64,000 bases of DNA from Drosophila pseudoobscura (taxonomy: Eukaryota > Arthropoda > Insecta > Diptera > Drosophilidae), in the NCBI RefSeq assembly GCF_009870125.1, contig NC_046683.1:3968001-4032000 (forward strand). The letters run 5' to 3'. The position numbers and the translations under genes are program-made. Below, piece after piece: positions 11,701-26,700 of the stretch. Each line of letters opens with the position of its first letter. Position 1 is the stretch's first letter. Under the pieces are notes generated by a model that was not told the DNA's origin, did no database searches, and saw only the letters and a list, made by a program, of their open reading frames with translations.

Positions 11701-13494
11701 AAGCTGTTCGATTTGTCTGGGGATTGGTACGTTCTCGCCAATATACATAGTTCTTCGTTAATCTGTTAATATTAATCAAGAATATATGATATGTAGGATA
11801 TGTACTTTATACGAGTCGAATATCGAAGGGATCGAAATAATACTACCCAGTTCCGGGGGAAGGACCTAAGAAGGGCCGGGTCGATGGGGGCTGCGAGGGC
11901 TTTGAACTACCCCCAAAATATAATACTTTCTGTCAAGCGACCATATTAGTCATCTACCCCTCTCCATGCCTGCCACTTTCTGCCTTGCTCTCTCCCTCTT
12001 TCTGTTTTCCATTGCATGCTAATTCTCTTCTGCCATTCGTAAATTAGTTTTCTTTTGTATTATTGCTTTTGGCTTACCTTTCAGAAAGTCATTTTCCTGC
12101 GACTCCCTTCGCTTCCGGCCATTCGTGGCGTTAACTTCGAGTTTGGTCTGAAGCTGAAATCCTTCACAAGAACGGAGATATGCTACAGAAACAGGACAAA
12201 TCACTTTAACAGGTTATGTTATGTATATACAGCCCATTTATATGCGTATACTCGTACATACATATGTATGAAGTATGGACATTGCAGCTGCCTGAAAGTA
12301 TGCAGCAAATATATACACGTAATCGCATTTAGCATAGTCGGAAGGGGGGGAAAACACCCTGGTCAGCATCGCCATTGCTGTGGCGACCACTCACAAAAGA
12401 CAGAAGCACCGTTGCCTAGCCACCTGCTCTGCCAACACCAACCACCCCCCCGCCTCTTGGCCTAAATTGTAATGACTCAGCCTCAGCCCTTAGCCCCTAG
12501 CCCGCCGACACGACTCGGCGTTACAATACTGGTACATACCTCGACGTTCCATATAATGAGAGTGGCTGAAACTGGCTGCAACCAGAGCCGACCCATCCAC
12601 TACCTCATCCATTGCTGCAGCTATGTAGTAGTGGCCTCCGCCACCACCCCCACCCCCGCCACCGGCTACTATGTCATAGACGCTTATCAAAAGCCAGCTA
12701 TCAAAGGCAACGTTTTGTGTTCGCTTTGCCTTCTTTCCTCCACCCCCACACTCACACACACACACACACCCAGACACACGCCCAGACACACAGACAGCTT
12801 TGCGTTGCTTGATAAGCATCTTTGAGACAAGCTCATGCAAGTCCGACGGTGGGCATGGGCATGTGCTGGAACAGGGAAAATCCCGTCACCCGTTCGGCAA
12901 TTGAAACGGTCGACTATGGGAATTAAATTTGCGTGAAAAGGTTGCCACGGGTGATGTGCGTAATTGAAACCTTATTTTATATAATCAGCTTCGGCGTCAA
13001 AGCAGAATAAAAAGAGATTAATCTGAGGGACGTTCTGGCAGACCGAAGCCAGGCAGCATTTACTGAGCATGAGCGTATCATCAGATTTATCCCTGGTTTG
13101 CTCCACTGTCCGGTGCACATCTGCTGGGCTGCTCTGACTCGTCTGCTTGATAACTAACTGTTTGCACTGCTCCTTCCTCTCTCTATCACTGGGTCTCTGG
13201 CTCTCATCATTCAATTTTCGTGTTATGCAGTTTCTCTTGTACATTCTTGACAGCCATTGAACATCCTCATTGAATTTATTCTTATTGCTGTCTGGCCCGA
13301 CTCCCAGCCTTTCTTACTCTCGTTCATCCACTCTCTCGCTCTCTCTGCACTTCTCCTCCCCTCTCTTTGCTAAACTGCTCACACTCTCGCTTGCTGACAA
13401 GCAGTTTAGCCGACGGCGACGGCGACTGAGACTGCGACTGCGACGCAGCCACGACGAACAAACGATGAGCAAAGAGCAGGCATTAATAACGGTT

Positions 13495-13740
13495 CTTTGT
13501 ATACCCTTGTAGAGGATATTATCATTTGGGGCAGAAGCTTGCAATGCAGCAATGCAATATTTCAATGTACTATGGACATTACAAATTATATCAATTGAAT
13601 ATTTAACTAGTTTAAAATCGATATTTCCAACAACCTGTGGCTTTACGTGTTTCCGATGTACTATGCATAGAGCAAAGTTTTTTTTAAAGGGTGTCAGAGG
13701 CTTCGCATACCGAAGCTATTCTTGCCTTCAAGTTGTTCCT
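13495..13740 (+). repeat. Dispersed short element, nearly full length (about 250 bp)
   Basis: It starts with TATACCCTTGTAGAGGATAT, continues with GCAGAAGCTTGCAATGCAG, and ends near GGCTTCGCATACCGAAGC, which forms a small hairpin (GCTTCG / CGAAGC). Head and tail match the copy at 44318-44505. The layout, a non-coding body with a hairpin near the 3' end, fits Helitron-derived DINE-1/SGM-like elements. Confidence 0.5.
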
Positions 13741-16019
13741 GTTGTCTTTTCTCTCGACTTTTTCTGCATGGCACTAAATGGCCGCCGCTTCGAGGGGAAG
13801 GGATGCCGCCTTCTGGGGCGCTGCGGTTCCCCTTCTGCTCCTTGCGCTTGCTTGCTCCTTGCGGGTCCCAATTTATGAGGTCAATGAAATGTTTTGCCTG
13901 CCGCCCGCTGCGCGCTTCCCTGCGACGACAGTGGCGACGTCGCCCAGTAATACTGCCGTCCCAGACCCCGCGACTATTATACATTGTCGTTAGAGGCGCC
14001 TCAATGTCATTGGGGGCAATGCTGCCAAAGGCTTTTCTCCTTCCCCTCGCCTTTGGCACAGTGTCCCTCTGAGCGTTTTTTCCTCCAGCTGGCCCAAAAG
14101 GAGTAAGAATGCCTGCCCGGCAAAGCAGAGAAGGAAAGAACAGAGGAGGAACGACAGTCTGGATCACTTGGAATCTTAAACAGGGAGTCGTTGCATAAGT
14201 CGACCGATTTCTACCCCTAGGCCTTTGAAAATCCCAACAGATTAGATGAACGAAAGCCGAAATCAAAAGAATTCTGTTCTTACATCGATATTCTGTTATA
14301 AAAATATAACATATAAAACGGGAAAAGCACTTTGGTGGAACCAATAATCGATCTATCCCTTGGTAAAACATTTTGTAATATCACATATGTATATGAGGCT
14401 TACGAAATCTGGTAGTAATTACTTACAGAACACTCCTGAATCATCCAAACCCAAAATATTACAGGGGTCTTCCCATCTAGGACAATAAGTCCTATAATAG
14501 ACTTTGATATCCTATACTTTGATGTCCTATATGATATCATACATATGTACATAAGTGTACAGTCGACAGTCTTGTTCTTTATACACACTCGTAGTACACA
14601 CATATGTTAAAACTGTATATAGAACTATATCTCTACTCATGGTTCTGTCGCTCCGCTAATCTTTGCTGAAAGATTCCTTCGGGGCTGGGAGCAGACTTGG
14701 GGCATGAGCTGAAGAGAATCGCTCTTTAAGCTGTTGGCAAAGTTTTTGCGCTTATGGCTGACATTTTTTTGTCGCCCCGTCGTGAACACGTCCCCAATGT
14801 TCCGCTTTCGCCAATCGATTTTCAATCCGGGGCCCAGGCCCCCAGGCCCCAGGGCTGAGCTCCATGTCGGTTAAAGGCTGGCCCAAGAACGTTAAAGTAA
14901 CTGCAAAAATCTACATACATTTGCTTTCCAAAAGTCCAATATGAAAATGACTCGAAAAAACGTTTGCCTACTTTTTGGGGCATTGCTTTGGGAGGCATTT
15001 GTGGCCAACCACAGTGTCCATGTGTGCGGTCGGATTTATTCAAAATTAGATGTGGGAATTGAGGCTTTAATAATGTGCAAAACTTTCCATATATATATAT
15101 ATATAAGAAGGCAGTTTGCAACTTTATAGCCACATTATAAGCCCCATACACACCCATATTTTCCGTCATCCTTCAGATCGATTCCCCACAACACCCCAAA
15201 CACATTCGTGTACCCGTTCGACTGCACTCACCTGACAGTTGCTCATTCATTTCCATTGAGCGAATTATAGAAAAAATTGTAGGTAAACGTTTTAAAATTA
15301 AACTTTCGCCAAAGAAGGTCAAACATTTGCCTTCACCTCTAATCGGAGGAGTTTGCCTGGGTATACATCCTCCATACATACATGCCCAAATACATATGTA
15401 TGTATATGTCGTGTAGCCTTTTGGGCGCAACGGAGAAAGTGGTTCGATGATATGGGGGCGTTTGCGGAAAACGGCGCTGACAAGTTTATTAAAAACTACC
15501 TCAACGTTGGGAGTAGATGTGGCCCCAATGACAAAGCGCTATTGTACTATAAATATACATACCAAGAGCCCAACAAACATATATTGTATGTGTGTGTGAG
15601 CCAAGTTACACGCATCCGCACCCGCACTAACACCCTTTTGTGGGCTCAAATCAAGGTTGTCGCTGTGATTATTTAGTCAGTGGTTGAATGGGTAAGTGAA
15701 TAAATGAGTGGCTGAGTTGGTGAGCCACTCGGAGCACCAAGTCGGAGCTACTAATTCCTTCGAGTGATATTTGCCTAGAGATTCCCTTTGATTCCGAGTG
15801 CGAGCATGGATTGTACACATATCCGACGATGACTTTTGCACAAAATTAATTTCAGCTTGAATTTCCCCATAGATGGGGCCAATCAATATGCATATGCGAG
15901 GAGCCACCAAGGCTTGCCCCAAAAACGAGAACAAACTGCAAAATAACGTTTCCTTCTCATGAAGCACCCCAAAAAACAAACCCCAAGCATATAAACCCAA
16001 CGAAAAATCAGTCTAGTCC

Positions 16020-16065
16020 AGCTTTGTAGGGTCGAAGGTTTTGATACCCTAGCAGATTTCTCGTT
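16020..16065 (-). repeat. Dispersed-repeat tail fragment, inverted
   Basis: On the minus strand it reads AGGGTATCAAAACCTTCGAC, close to the tail of the element at 44463. Confidence 0.4.
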
Positions 16066-18015
16066 CTTATGAGATTCGAGATTCGATTTGGATTTAGTAA
16101 TTAACTAAAGGATGTATGCATACACATAGGCTCTATGTGTGCCCTGCAAACATTTCGTCATAATCAAAATGCCTTTTCCCAGGGTATCAAAATTGTTTCG
16201 GTTGCGATTCGGCAGCCAACTGCAATAATCATGAGTGTGTGAGTAAGTTTTTGATTGAGTGTGTGTGTGTGTCCGTTGTTCAAGGATGCTCGATTTTTAT
16301 TTCCCCATTTGTGTACCCACATTTTTGCCAGGCAAAAGGGAATAATATTTGATACGAGTTCTCGAACTTTTGCTTAACACGGAGAGCCTGGACATGGGAA
16401 CATGGAGTGCAGCTGTCTAAATTGCCATAAAGATTATTATTCTGTTGAAATGTTGAAAAATCAAGTTAAAGCTTAAGCCAGACATCCCTCCACACCCACA
16501 CACACCCCGTAGAATGTATAAGCCGAGGGTGTTTGAATCGAGAGGGTATTCGGACGGTCCCCACAGTGGACTGGGTTTAAGTATCCCCTCTTTCAGTTGT
16601 TTGGTTTATAAACATGTCCGGTACATTGCTAGAGGATTGGAGTTTTGTGGCATCCTTCTGTCATGGTCGTTCGCTGGGAGGAACATTCGATGAAGTCATA
16701 CGGCAGGCAGTCCACCCAAGGGTGGAGCAATGGCAATATACGACCAAATCGTTTCTGGTTGACACAGTTATCCAAAAAGGAAAGCAAAGAAATGTTTCGT
16801 GTTTGATGGACAAAATCAGGAGATGAATTTATGTACTTTAATGCATGGAAAATTCAAGGAAAATTTATAAGAAATCATACTGCTTGAAGATCGTTTTCTG
16901 AGATACTTGAAAGTCTAGGCAATCCTGGTTTCTGAAAGCCCTTAGAAGAACGAGGAGCAGATCCTAGCTACAAACAGAATTAAAGCTAAAATGTCCAATA
17001 AAATTACAATTAATAGGCTTAACCACAGCACAGAACAGCACCATTTCAATAGCGTCCTTCAGGCAAGCAAATAACGCATGGCGAAATGTCCTTGGACGGA
17101 TGCCGGGGTTGCCCCCTTCTACCTCCATGGAAAGCCAAAGCAAAATGACTCTCTCTATACATATATATTGGTGGCAACAACAAAAAATTATGGATAATTG
17201 ACTTGATACTAGAAAAAGGGACGAGTGGCCGAGGCTAATAACCTCCTTAGAGGCAAATGCAACAAATGGCGAAGGGTGGGGGTGGTTTGTGAAGGGTGAG
17301 GGGTGAGCGGTGCACTATCCACTATCCAAAACGGAACTAAACGAAAACTTGAAAACCCCGGGTACGGCGGGAGTACGCGAACCGTTGGCGCAATTCCTTA
17401 AAATATTCATCAATTGTTGATGTTATTATTATTTCACTTCCGCCTCGTACTGTCGGGCGGGTGCGGTGCGGTGCGGTGGGGCACAGTTCAATGAACCGTT
17501 GACACGATATGGCTGACCTCTCTATCCCCACCGCCCTTTCTGCGTCACTACAAATTGTTGCCAATGCAAACATATAAGTTTTCTTCTTTGGGTTTATTTT
17601 TCAAAAATTATTCCCCAATGATTGATGCAGAGCAGTGGAGAGGGAAGAGGGGCAGGCAGTAAAAGCCGAAAGGATGTGTGATTGCAACAGTTTCTGTTGG
17701 GCTTTTCTGGTGTTGCCAGAGGCAATTATGAAAAAGGGCACCACTGAAAGATATATAGCGACAGGGAGATAGAGCGGGAGACAGAGAGTGTGGGGGTGTG
17801 GGGGTGGGATAGAGAAAATCCGTGCCAATGGCCTTCTAATGTGTGTGTGTGTGTATCTTGTATCCTGTGTATATTGTGTATTTGTATGTGCTTTGGCAGC
17901 ATTTAAAGGAGCCCTTCCATGCCTACTCCTCCTCCTCCTGCTGCTCCTCGTTCTCATCGCCGCCTCGCTGTGTGTGAATGAGTAACGGAATTGGGGGCAG
18001 CAGTAACCGAACGGA

Positions 18016-18316
18016 ATGGATGCACGCCGGCAGAAGCGACTTGGCCCAGCGCCAATTGCATCGTTCGAGAAGTCATTTGAGGACAATGCCACGACAAATG
18101 TACAGCAACAGCAACAGCCACACCAGCAGCATCACCAGCAGCAGCAGCAGCCGGCCGTCCAGGCAGCGGTGAGTGTCCCTTAGCCTATATATGTATACAC
18201 ATACATCCTATATATCACGATAATGTACCGTAAGAAATTTCCCAAAGAGAGAGAGAGAGAGAGAACAGTGTTTGCCTTCTTGTAGAGTCTTCCCCCTTGC
18301 ACCCGCCATGTGCATG

Positions 18317-18361
<45 letters not shown>

Positions 18362-21300
18362 TGTTGTGCTCCGACATGTCATACACACATTATGCAGAGC
18401 TAAAATTAATTAACCACAGTATGAAATCAGCTAAAGCTTGGCCAAAGCTTTCCGCCTTCCATGTGTGGCACATGGGCAGAGGGCGTGGGAAATGGGGCAT
18501 GGGGCACGGGGCGTGGGGCATGGCCTGGGCACTGCATGGGATGTATGCCAAAATCATGCAAATAGCCACTTAAAAGTCAGGGCAACCAAACGCTTTTGGC
18601 TAATAAACAAAATGAACCTTAAACGGCAACAACACGAATCACACGGAGGATCAGGCAATACCCGCACCCGCCCCCCCTTGTCTGAGACACGCGCCGCCAC
18701 TCCCTTGCCCCTTCTAACTGTGGAGAGGCCAGAAGAGGCCTGGCCTGAGGCAGTGGCACACATCCGCCTCAAATGTGAAGTGCTCCAAATAATGTCATTT
18801 AGCGAGAGGACCACGACCACCCCAACGGCAATGTTGAGAGCGAGCGCCAGAGCCAGAACCAGAGCCAGAAAGAAAACGGAGAGACAGAGAGGGAGTGAGA
18901 CAGGAGAGGGCAAGAGCGAGCGAGAGAGACAGAGAGAGCAGTGGCCAAAAATGAAACATGCAAAAGCATCATCCATGGGGGAGAGTCGTCGTACAGCCAG
19001 TGCTTCGTTGGTAGAAGAGAGAAGAGGGTAGAGAGGAAGCTGCGGGGTGGCAGAAACAGTGCAGGGCAGAAGATTAGAGACCAGTTTTACGCAATGTGGA
19101 GAGCCCTTAATAATAAGTACCTACAAGATTCGATAAACGAAGTAGGATCTTAAATTAATTGATCAAATGGAAAAACTTTAAAATACTCGTAGATGAATAT
19201 CTCAGAATATGGCTCTATAACACGGATACACGATGCATACATAGTTGATGTCATGCCAAGATTTCCCTAATTTCCCAAATACAATTTGAAAGCAGGCGTA
19301 ATAACCCTCCTCCATGACTCCAAACAGAAATCTGGCACCAATCTTATATGCAAATAAGCTTTTATCAGAGTGCTTCTAATCAGTTGCCCGCCGCTGTACC
19401 CCACACCCACAGGGACTTGACTCTTGAAGCTTCGCACGATACAGCTGAGTCCGTCCGTCCACCGACTGAGGATGCCGAAGAGCTTTGCAGCCAGTGGGCG
19501 AGCTTTCGCACCGCACAGCAGCAGAGCAAAGCGAATCGAATCGAAGCTTTCGGCTAGCCGACCGCCGCCCCTCGACGCTGTCGAAGCATTGCCGCAGCAG
19601 CAGCAGCAGCAGCAGTAGCAATCGCAGTCGCCGTCGACGCTGTGCTCATTCAGCGTTTAGCATACATTTCGGGGCTTTCGGCAGTACGACGCTAACGCTG
19701 CGTGCGTGCGGTCTAACGGTAAAAACGTGACGGAGAGAGAGCCAGCCAAAGCCAGGCGTGTGAAGCGAGGGAGAGAGAGAGAGAGAGAGAGCGAGCTAGG
19801 AGGAGAACGAGAGCGAGCGAGGCGGTGCGAGGCGAGACAGAGGGAGATACCAAATAGAAGTCCGCGTTAAGAAGAAAATCAAACAGAACAAGTAGCAGCA
19901 GAGGGCACAAATTTGTTCTTAATTTTTTTTTTTTGTTCAGTGACAAAAAAAATAAAAATAAATTGTTGAAAAATTGATAAGGCCCGAGATCCAGAGTCCA
20001 ACACACAAGCGATAAGCAGTAGACACACACACTCGCACCCGCTCTGGCACACACGCACACACACATAGGCGGAAGGAGGAGTAAAAGCAGCAGAGGAGCA
20101 GCGTAACGGCATCTAGTTATTTTTTTGGGTCCGCGGTGAGTACATTAACGGTAAACAAAATCAAAGGCGGAGGTAGAGGCAGAGGCGGAGGCAGAGGCGG
20201 AGTCAGCGGCAGAGGTAGCGGCATCGGTGTTAACGGGCAGCAGGCTACGACGGGCAGGAAACAGCACGCTGTTCAAAACAAGGTGTATTTGTACAAGGTG
20301 AGGCCCTTCCGCTGTGCCAGTCGCATATTTGATTCTCTCGCCTGCTTCTGCCCTTCTTTTGCATTTTAAGGTGAAGACAATAGGCGACTATTGTGGGAGG
20401 CAAGCCCGGGCAGTGCCTCACCTTCTATTAATACACCTTGCTGGCAAACAATAGGCGGCTTTCTCTTGCCTTCTTTGCTCTCTACCTCTTTCCCCCTCTC
20501 TCTGCCAGGCAGTTCTTCTTCGCTTTTCCTTTGATTTCTCTTCTTCCTTCCCCTGTGTTCCTCTCTTCACTCTCTCTCCTTCTCTGTTCCCCTCGTCTGC
20601 TTCTCTTCGTCTTTGCTCACACCGCTACGTCTACTACTGTTCCTCTTTGCTCCCCGCAGTGCTCTCTCATTCCATCTTTTCCTTGTAGCTTTTTATTTAA
20701 ATTTTAATTAATTTAATTAAGCGTTTGTCTCTTCCTTCCTTCGCTCTCTTTCTCGCTCGCTCTCTCTCTCTGTATTCCCTTCTTCGTCTGCTTCTTGGCA
20801 GCCGTTTTTTTGAGAGCGCAGCCTAAAATCGTGCTTTACGATTCCTGTCCACGTTTTCCCTTCCTGCCTCACACACCCCACACGCCGACCACCCCTCTTC
20901 ACTGCCTTCTCCAACAAAAACCAACAACAACAAAAGACAAGAAAAACCGTATTTTCTTTTCTGTACACCACAAAAACAAAGGCAGACCCCAGACCCCTCC
21001 CCACCCCTCCCCACCCTACTCAGCCACAGTCACCCATTCACCGTTACCAAAAAATACATTGGTGGAGGAAGAGGGAGGGAGCGGCAGGACGCGAACCTAT
21101 TTGCTTGCCGCAGCACGCGTTGCCTTCAATTTGAAAATCGTTGCATAGTTGCCACAGAGAACGACAGAGAGCCGGAGAGTCAACTTTAAATTAATTTGTG
21201 CCCCAAGGTCCCGCAGAGACAATAAACGGAGCCCCCCTACGAGACCCCCTTGGAGGCACGCTTCCATTCCACACCCCCCCCTCTCCCCGCCGCCAACCCG

Positions 21301-23675
21301 ACAGGGCCATGAACAGTTTTTTTTTTTGTCGCCTCCCAGCGACGATTCAGGCGCCATGTGTCAATCATCGTCCTCTCTTCTCTCTGCCCTGCTCTCTCTC
21401 TCTGGCTGGGGGGTGTGTGTGTGTGAAAGGATTTCTCCTTGAGCGCTTTTAATGCGTGTGCGGCATGCATTCCGTGAAGCTGCAGGGTGCACTCGTGGAT
21501 AGGTTGCATGCAGCGTGCATGAACGTGCCCGTCTGTTGCTCCAGTAAACTTAGCCTGCCCGCAGCAGCCGTCGCATCCCTCAACAGCCTTGTTCAGAGCC
21601 TGAAAACTTAAAGCCCGCTAATGGAGCCCTCCGCCGCCCCCGCCCTCCCCGAACCAGGGAGATAACTTGAAACTGAGCTTTAGCTTAAAGCTGGCAAGCA
21701 TCCCGGGGATTGGGGGAAAGCATATTTGATGGGATGTGGAATGTGCTGAGTTTATAAACCTTTAATGGTATCTCCTTGAGGCAGTTGAGAACGGCGACTG
21801 GGATCCTGAATGGCGGCATTAAAGGTGGTCGTCGGGTAACTGTGGAAACTATAGGTAGGATACCTCGCAGCCTACTGCCGAACCGAACCGAACCGAAATT
21901 GGAAAACAAATTTCCGTTCTGTACTCGTACACATGGCCTCCCGCCCCGCGCCCCCTCCCATAGATCCCGAGTGCACATAAAACAATGGGAAAATCGAGAG
22001 ACTGGGATTCATGCCACCTGCTGTTTGCCCCCGAAGCGAAATCGTAACCGTAACCGAAACGAAAGCACACGAAGCCAATGCCCAAAACCAAAACCAAAAA
22101 CCCAATTATAACCGAACGAATAGGAAAACAATCGAACAGGACCAGGTCCTGACAAAGCTTCAGTTTAAAAAAGAATCACATGTGGCAAAGCGGTAAATCC
22201 ATAGAGACAAAACGCCGCGGGGAGCCCAGAGCCAGAGCCAAATCTCTCTTGGGCCTCGACGATGCAACGAAAAACAAGAGAAACCCATTGTCAAAGCATT
22301 TAATATCATTTTGCGGAAAAATGCAGTCGCAACCACTGGAAAAACACCCGCCTAACACACCCGCCTTCTCTCCCTCTCGCTCCCTTTTCCAGATGATGGA
22401 GCAAGGTGCACGGAAACAGACAGCGACAACCGCAACGACGAGGAATAGAAGCAGCGCCAGCGAAGCAGCCGGCACCATTGTGGCACCAGTCACCAGCAGC
22501 AGCACCAGCACCAGCACCGCCACCACCACATCCTCCTCCCCATCGTCGTCATCGTCGGCCACCTGCTCGGCGACGATTGTGGTCAAACAGCGGCCGCCAC
22601 CGCTGAAGACGGCCACGACAACGGTGACCACCACATTGGTCAGCAGCAATGAGGGTGGCCAGCCGCTGCCACCCATTGCCCAGGCCAGCTATCGGGGGGG
22701 CGTGGGCACAGGGGGGGCCACCCTGACCACACCCTCAACGCCTCGGATCGAGCTGAGCCGCGCCTCCAGCTCGTCCCATCACGAGGAGGATAGCCGTGAG
22801 AGCAGTCCCGAGAATGTCTTCGAGCAGGTGAGCAGGTCTTTGGTTTACGATACCATACCGTTATTCATCGTATCATCATCGACCATTTAAGCTAACGAAT
22901 AGTACTACATTGTGAGCTAATTATTTGTACTTTGTTCTGGTTTTTTTTTTTGTCTTTGATTTGCGCCTGTGGTGTTGTTGCCTCTGTCTATCTCTCCACC
23001 TCTACCTCTACCCCTATCTGTCGATATCGATATCTATATCTGTGTACATCTGTCTCTTTCTCTGTCTGTAACACTCTCCGATGCTCGCTCGCTCCCCCAT
23101 GCACACACACGCCCGCAAAAAAACAACCTGAAAAACCCTTGAAACCCAATGGAACCGCAAAAACCCGAAACCCACAAAACCTTACTTTGCTCCTGATGAT
23201 CCTGCACACAAATTACAAATTGGCTGTTGATTTGTTGATATCGTTTCTGTGTGCTTTGTCGTATGCTAACCAACACCCAATGCCACACATCCCAACCACT
23301 CCACCGATCCACCTGAATTGCATGCATATACCCTACCCCCCCACTTCCACCCACACCCACATCCACACCATCACCACAAAAACTATCTATCGCTCTCTTG
23401 AACGAAACGAAACAAAACCAAAATTGTGTGTGTGTGTACTGGCTGGTTTTTGTGGTTGAACTAATGCTCTGAAGGTCGGCACTGGCACCCTACAGGAAAC
23501 GATTGGCCTTGGCTTTCGGGAGGAGGGCGCCTTGGAGTTACGCAGCTCCACCGAGGAACTGTACTTCATGGATCCCGAGCAGAAGAAGGAGGAGCAGGAG
23601 CGCATCCAGCAGCAGCAGCAGCAACTGCAGCAACATCAACAGCAGCAACAGCAACAGCAGCAACAGCAGCAGCAA

Positions 23676-23713
<38 letters not shown>

Positions 23714-26700
23714 ACAGCAGGTGAGTTTTGATTCACCTCCTGTCTGTGCGGGACAGCGACAGCTTAAACAGGAACAGGAACTGAGGCTGCAGAAAGCACT
23801 GACAAGCCGGAAATTGCTTTAACGGCGACGAGAGATAGTGAAGAGGGACTGAAGGATGTGCTTGGGACACTGAGCACTGGGGACGAGGGTAACCGCAGCG
23901 CCAACAGAAGTTGAATTAATAATGCAATATTGCATTCAAGGGTCTGGGAAACGCAACAGCAGCAGCGGCGGCAGTGGCGATGGCGGAAGGAAGGGCTGAC
24001 AGCTGACAAGTGGGCAGCACTTTACGCCTCGCTCGCAGTGCCAACCCGCTTCAATTTCATGCTTGCCAAAGTTTCATTTCGCTGGGGGCCACTGTTACTC
24101 TGGGCGTGCCATCGTCGCTGGAGACACGAAGAACTCTGTCAGCTGCGTGCGCGAGAAGTTGCCAGTTCCCCAGAAGTTGGCAAAAAGTTATCAATTGGCC
24201 AGCCTGGACGACGCAACCAGAGGGGGAAGAACAGGAGCCTCTAATTACTAAGAAGTTTCGAATTGATTGTTTGGTCACGGGCCAGTCCTAATTGCTGCAA
24301 AGAGTTTTGCTCGAAGGCAGTTCCAATTTGTCCAACGAAACGATGCCAATTGGAGCCAGGTGATTGCTGGTTGCTGGCTGCTGGCTGCCCCACTGACTTG
24401 TGAAACTTTTAATTAAATTGATCGATATTTTTATATTGCCATTACATCCATTTTATCCGTTCATTCATCCGTTCGGCCGGCCAGCCCTCACGGCCAATAC
24501 TCACGAGTACTTAAATCGTTACCCTCATCGAGGGATTTCATTGTGGGCTTTGACTTAATTGAATCAATTTCGAATTCATATCAATTATGGAATTAGTTTA
24601 GCAATTCGACAGTTCGACATGTTTCAGTAATTAGCTTGGCAATCGGTTTACCAGTATAACTACATATGTATGTTATATATATGCGGTAATTGCAGTAATC
24701 CCACGACTAGAACACCCATCGAATGTAGGGAATTTGGGGCAAAGCTTAGCTTTCGAGCAGCGATGGCAGTCCGGTGAACAGTGATGTGTCTCGTCATGCA
24801 CACGACATTTATTTCGTTCTCAGGAACGCTCTTTTACGGCATTCGCTTGTGCCTCTCAAGTAGAGCCCTGACTTATTGAAAAGCATTGAGTTCCTAATCG
24901 AAAGAAGTCCCTTTTCAACTTGGAATATATATCGTATTCCTATACGAATAATGCATATGAAATAAATGATGATAGTGTATTTACCATTTTCTGATGATCC
25001 ACGGAACTTCTTACTTCAGATATGTTCCCATCTGAAATCAAAGAAAATATAAAACAATCACTTTTCGAACAGATTGGAAACAGATTGTTATATCCGAGCT
25101 GTAAGCTTCAATTAGATTTGTTGACCGATAACCGATAACCACAATTTCCACGATTTAAATTTGCTTAAATGTTTCCGACCCATACAGTTTTTTCCTTTAA
25201 CTCAAGGCCATAAATCGAATACTGAAAACTGCTTTCAGCCTTGCCCTTCGTTTACCTGACACGCCCACAGCAGCCAGTCCCGGCCGTAGTCCCGCTCCCA
25301 AGCCCTGAACCCGGCATGGGAAAATCGAATGCATTCCTCTGTCTTTCGCTGTCTTTGTCCTGTGCTCTGACCTATCATTATTTCTTTCCTTCGTTGATTG
25401 ACAGCCGCGGGGGCTTGGAGCGGAGATTGCGGAGGAATGCGATTGACACGGAATCACGGAATGGGGTTCGATGATTTCCGGAGCGGTGTCCTAGTTTGCC
25501 TTTGCCTTGTCCTTTCCCTTACCACGCCTCTTGCCTCTTCTTTTGTCTACTTTTTCTCACTGATTGCTTTTACGTTTCTATCGTTTGTGGCGACCAGGCA
25601 ACCACGAAGCGCTCCTCGCCGCACATGTTCAAGTTTGACGACCACCAGAGCTACCTGCAGCAGCACCAGCGCAAGGACTCGGCCAGCTCGGAGGTGGCAG
25701 CTCTGCTCTGCATCTCGGGCCGCACGAGCCGCATCTCGAGCGTCGGAAGCCAGGGCTCGGCCGTGAGTCGCCTCTCCGCTGTGTCCGGCGTCTCGCGCTC
25801 TCCTTCGCCCCATCGCATGCTGCTGGAGACCTCCTTCTGCGGTCCCAAGCCACTGGAGCAGGGTGCCACCAGTGCCGCCGCAAGCACTGCCTCCACGGCG
25901 GCCAGTTCGTCGCACAGTCACGCCGAGACCTCGGCAGGTGGAGGCGTAGTGACAGGAGCAATGCCAGGAGGCGTGGCAGCCAATACAGCGCTGCTAGAGC
26001 AGCTGTTGCTAGCCCGCAAACACGATCCCACCCAGGCGGTGCTGGCCGAAGGCATCAAGGTGCTGCCCCCTGCCCCGGCCACGGCCACAGGTACCAGCAG
26101 CCGCCGGAGCAAGCTGGCCAACGGCGAATCAAAGGCCAAGACGGCCGGCAACGCCCCGGCTATGGGCGCCCAGCGACGGAGCACCAAGAGTCCGGGCCAA
26201 ATGGTAATCGGCAAGACCCCCAGCGGCACCGAGTACATTCGCATCAATCTGCGGCCGGACCACATGTACAGCGACAAAGGCATTGCGGCCAATGAGCGTG
26301 TGGTGGAAGCGCCCAACCAGCTGACGCCCGTCTACTCCGCCTCCGCAGGACAGCCCAAGCCACCCGCCTCGCTGAGCCTGCAGGGTGGCGCCGGTGGCCC
26401 CATCGACGAGAACCGCCTGACGCCGACGGCGAGTCCTAAACCGGGGAGGCATGCCCTGCGCTTGGGCAGTCGCTCGCCCTCACCCTCGCCGGCGGCTACC
26501 TCTGTGTCCCGCAAGAGTTCCTTCAGCTCCCTCTTCCGGCTGGGCAAGGACTCTCCGGACTCGCCGCGGGAGTCTGCCCGCTCCCGCAGCAAGAGCAAGG
26601 ATCGCACAGCGGCTGCGGCGGCGACAACGACAACAGGCTCCTCCCAGAATGTGACGCCCAGCAAGCAAAAGTCCGTGCTGGCCATCTTTAAGTCAGGCAA

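Larger units (their letters stand above)
10340..17980. other. Non-coding stretch, probably first intron of the large gene or intergenic
   Basis: No convincing exon was found. The stretch holds several fragments of the dispersed repeat family described separately, CA and GT microsatellites (around 10575-10610, 12760-12790 and 16258-16272) and pyrimidine-rich tracts. A 70-codon ATG frame at 16614-16826 was considered and not accepted. Confidence 0.4.

Noticed and set aside
16614-16826. 70-codon ATG frame, MSGTLLEDWSFVASFCHGRS
   Set aside because: An initiator-like TCAGTT lies upstream, but there is no DPE at the right spacing, no domain and no coding-type base composition. Best treated as chance without transcript data.
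23606-23720. Intergenic microsatellite
   Set aside because: The CAG/CAA run is in frame inside exon 3 and flanked by conserved-looking coding sequence and splice sites, so it is coding polyQ.
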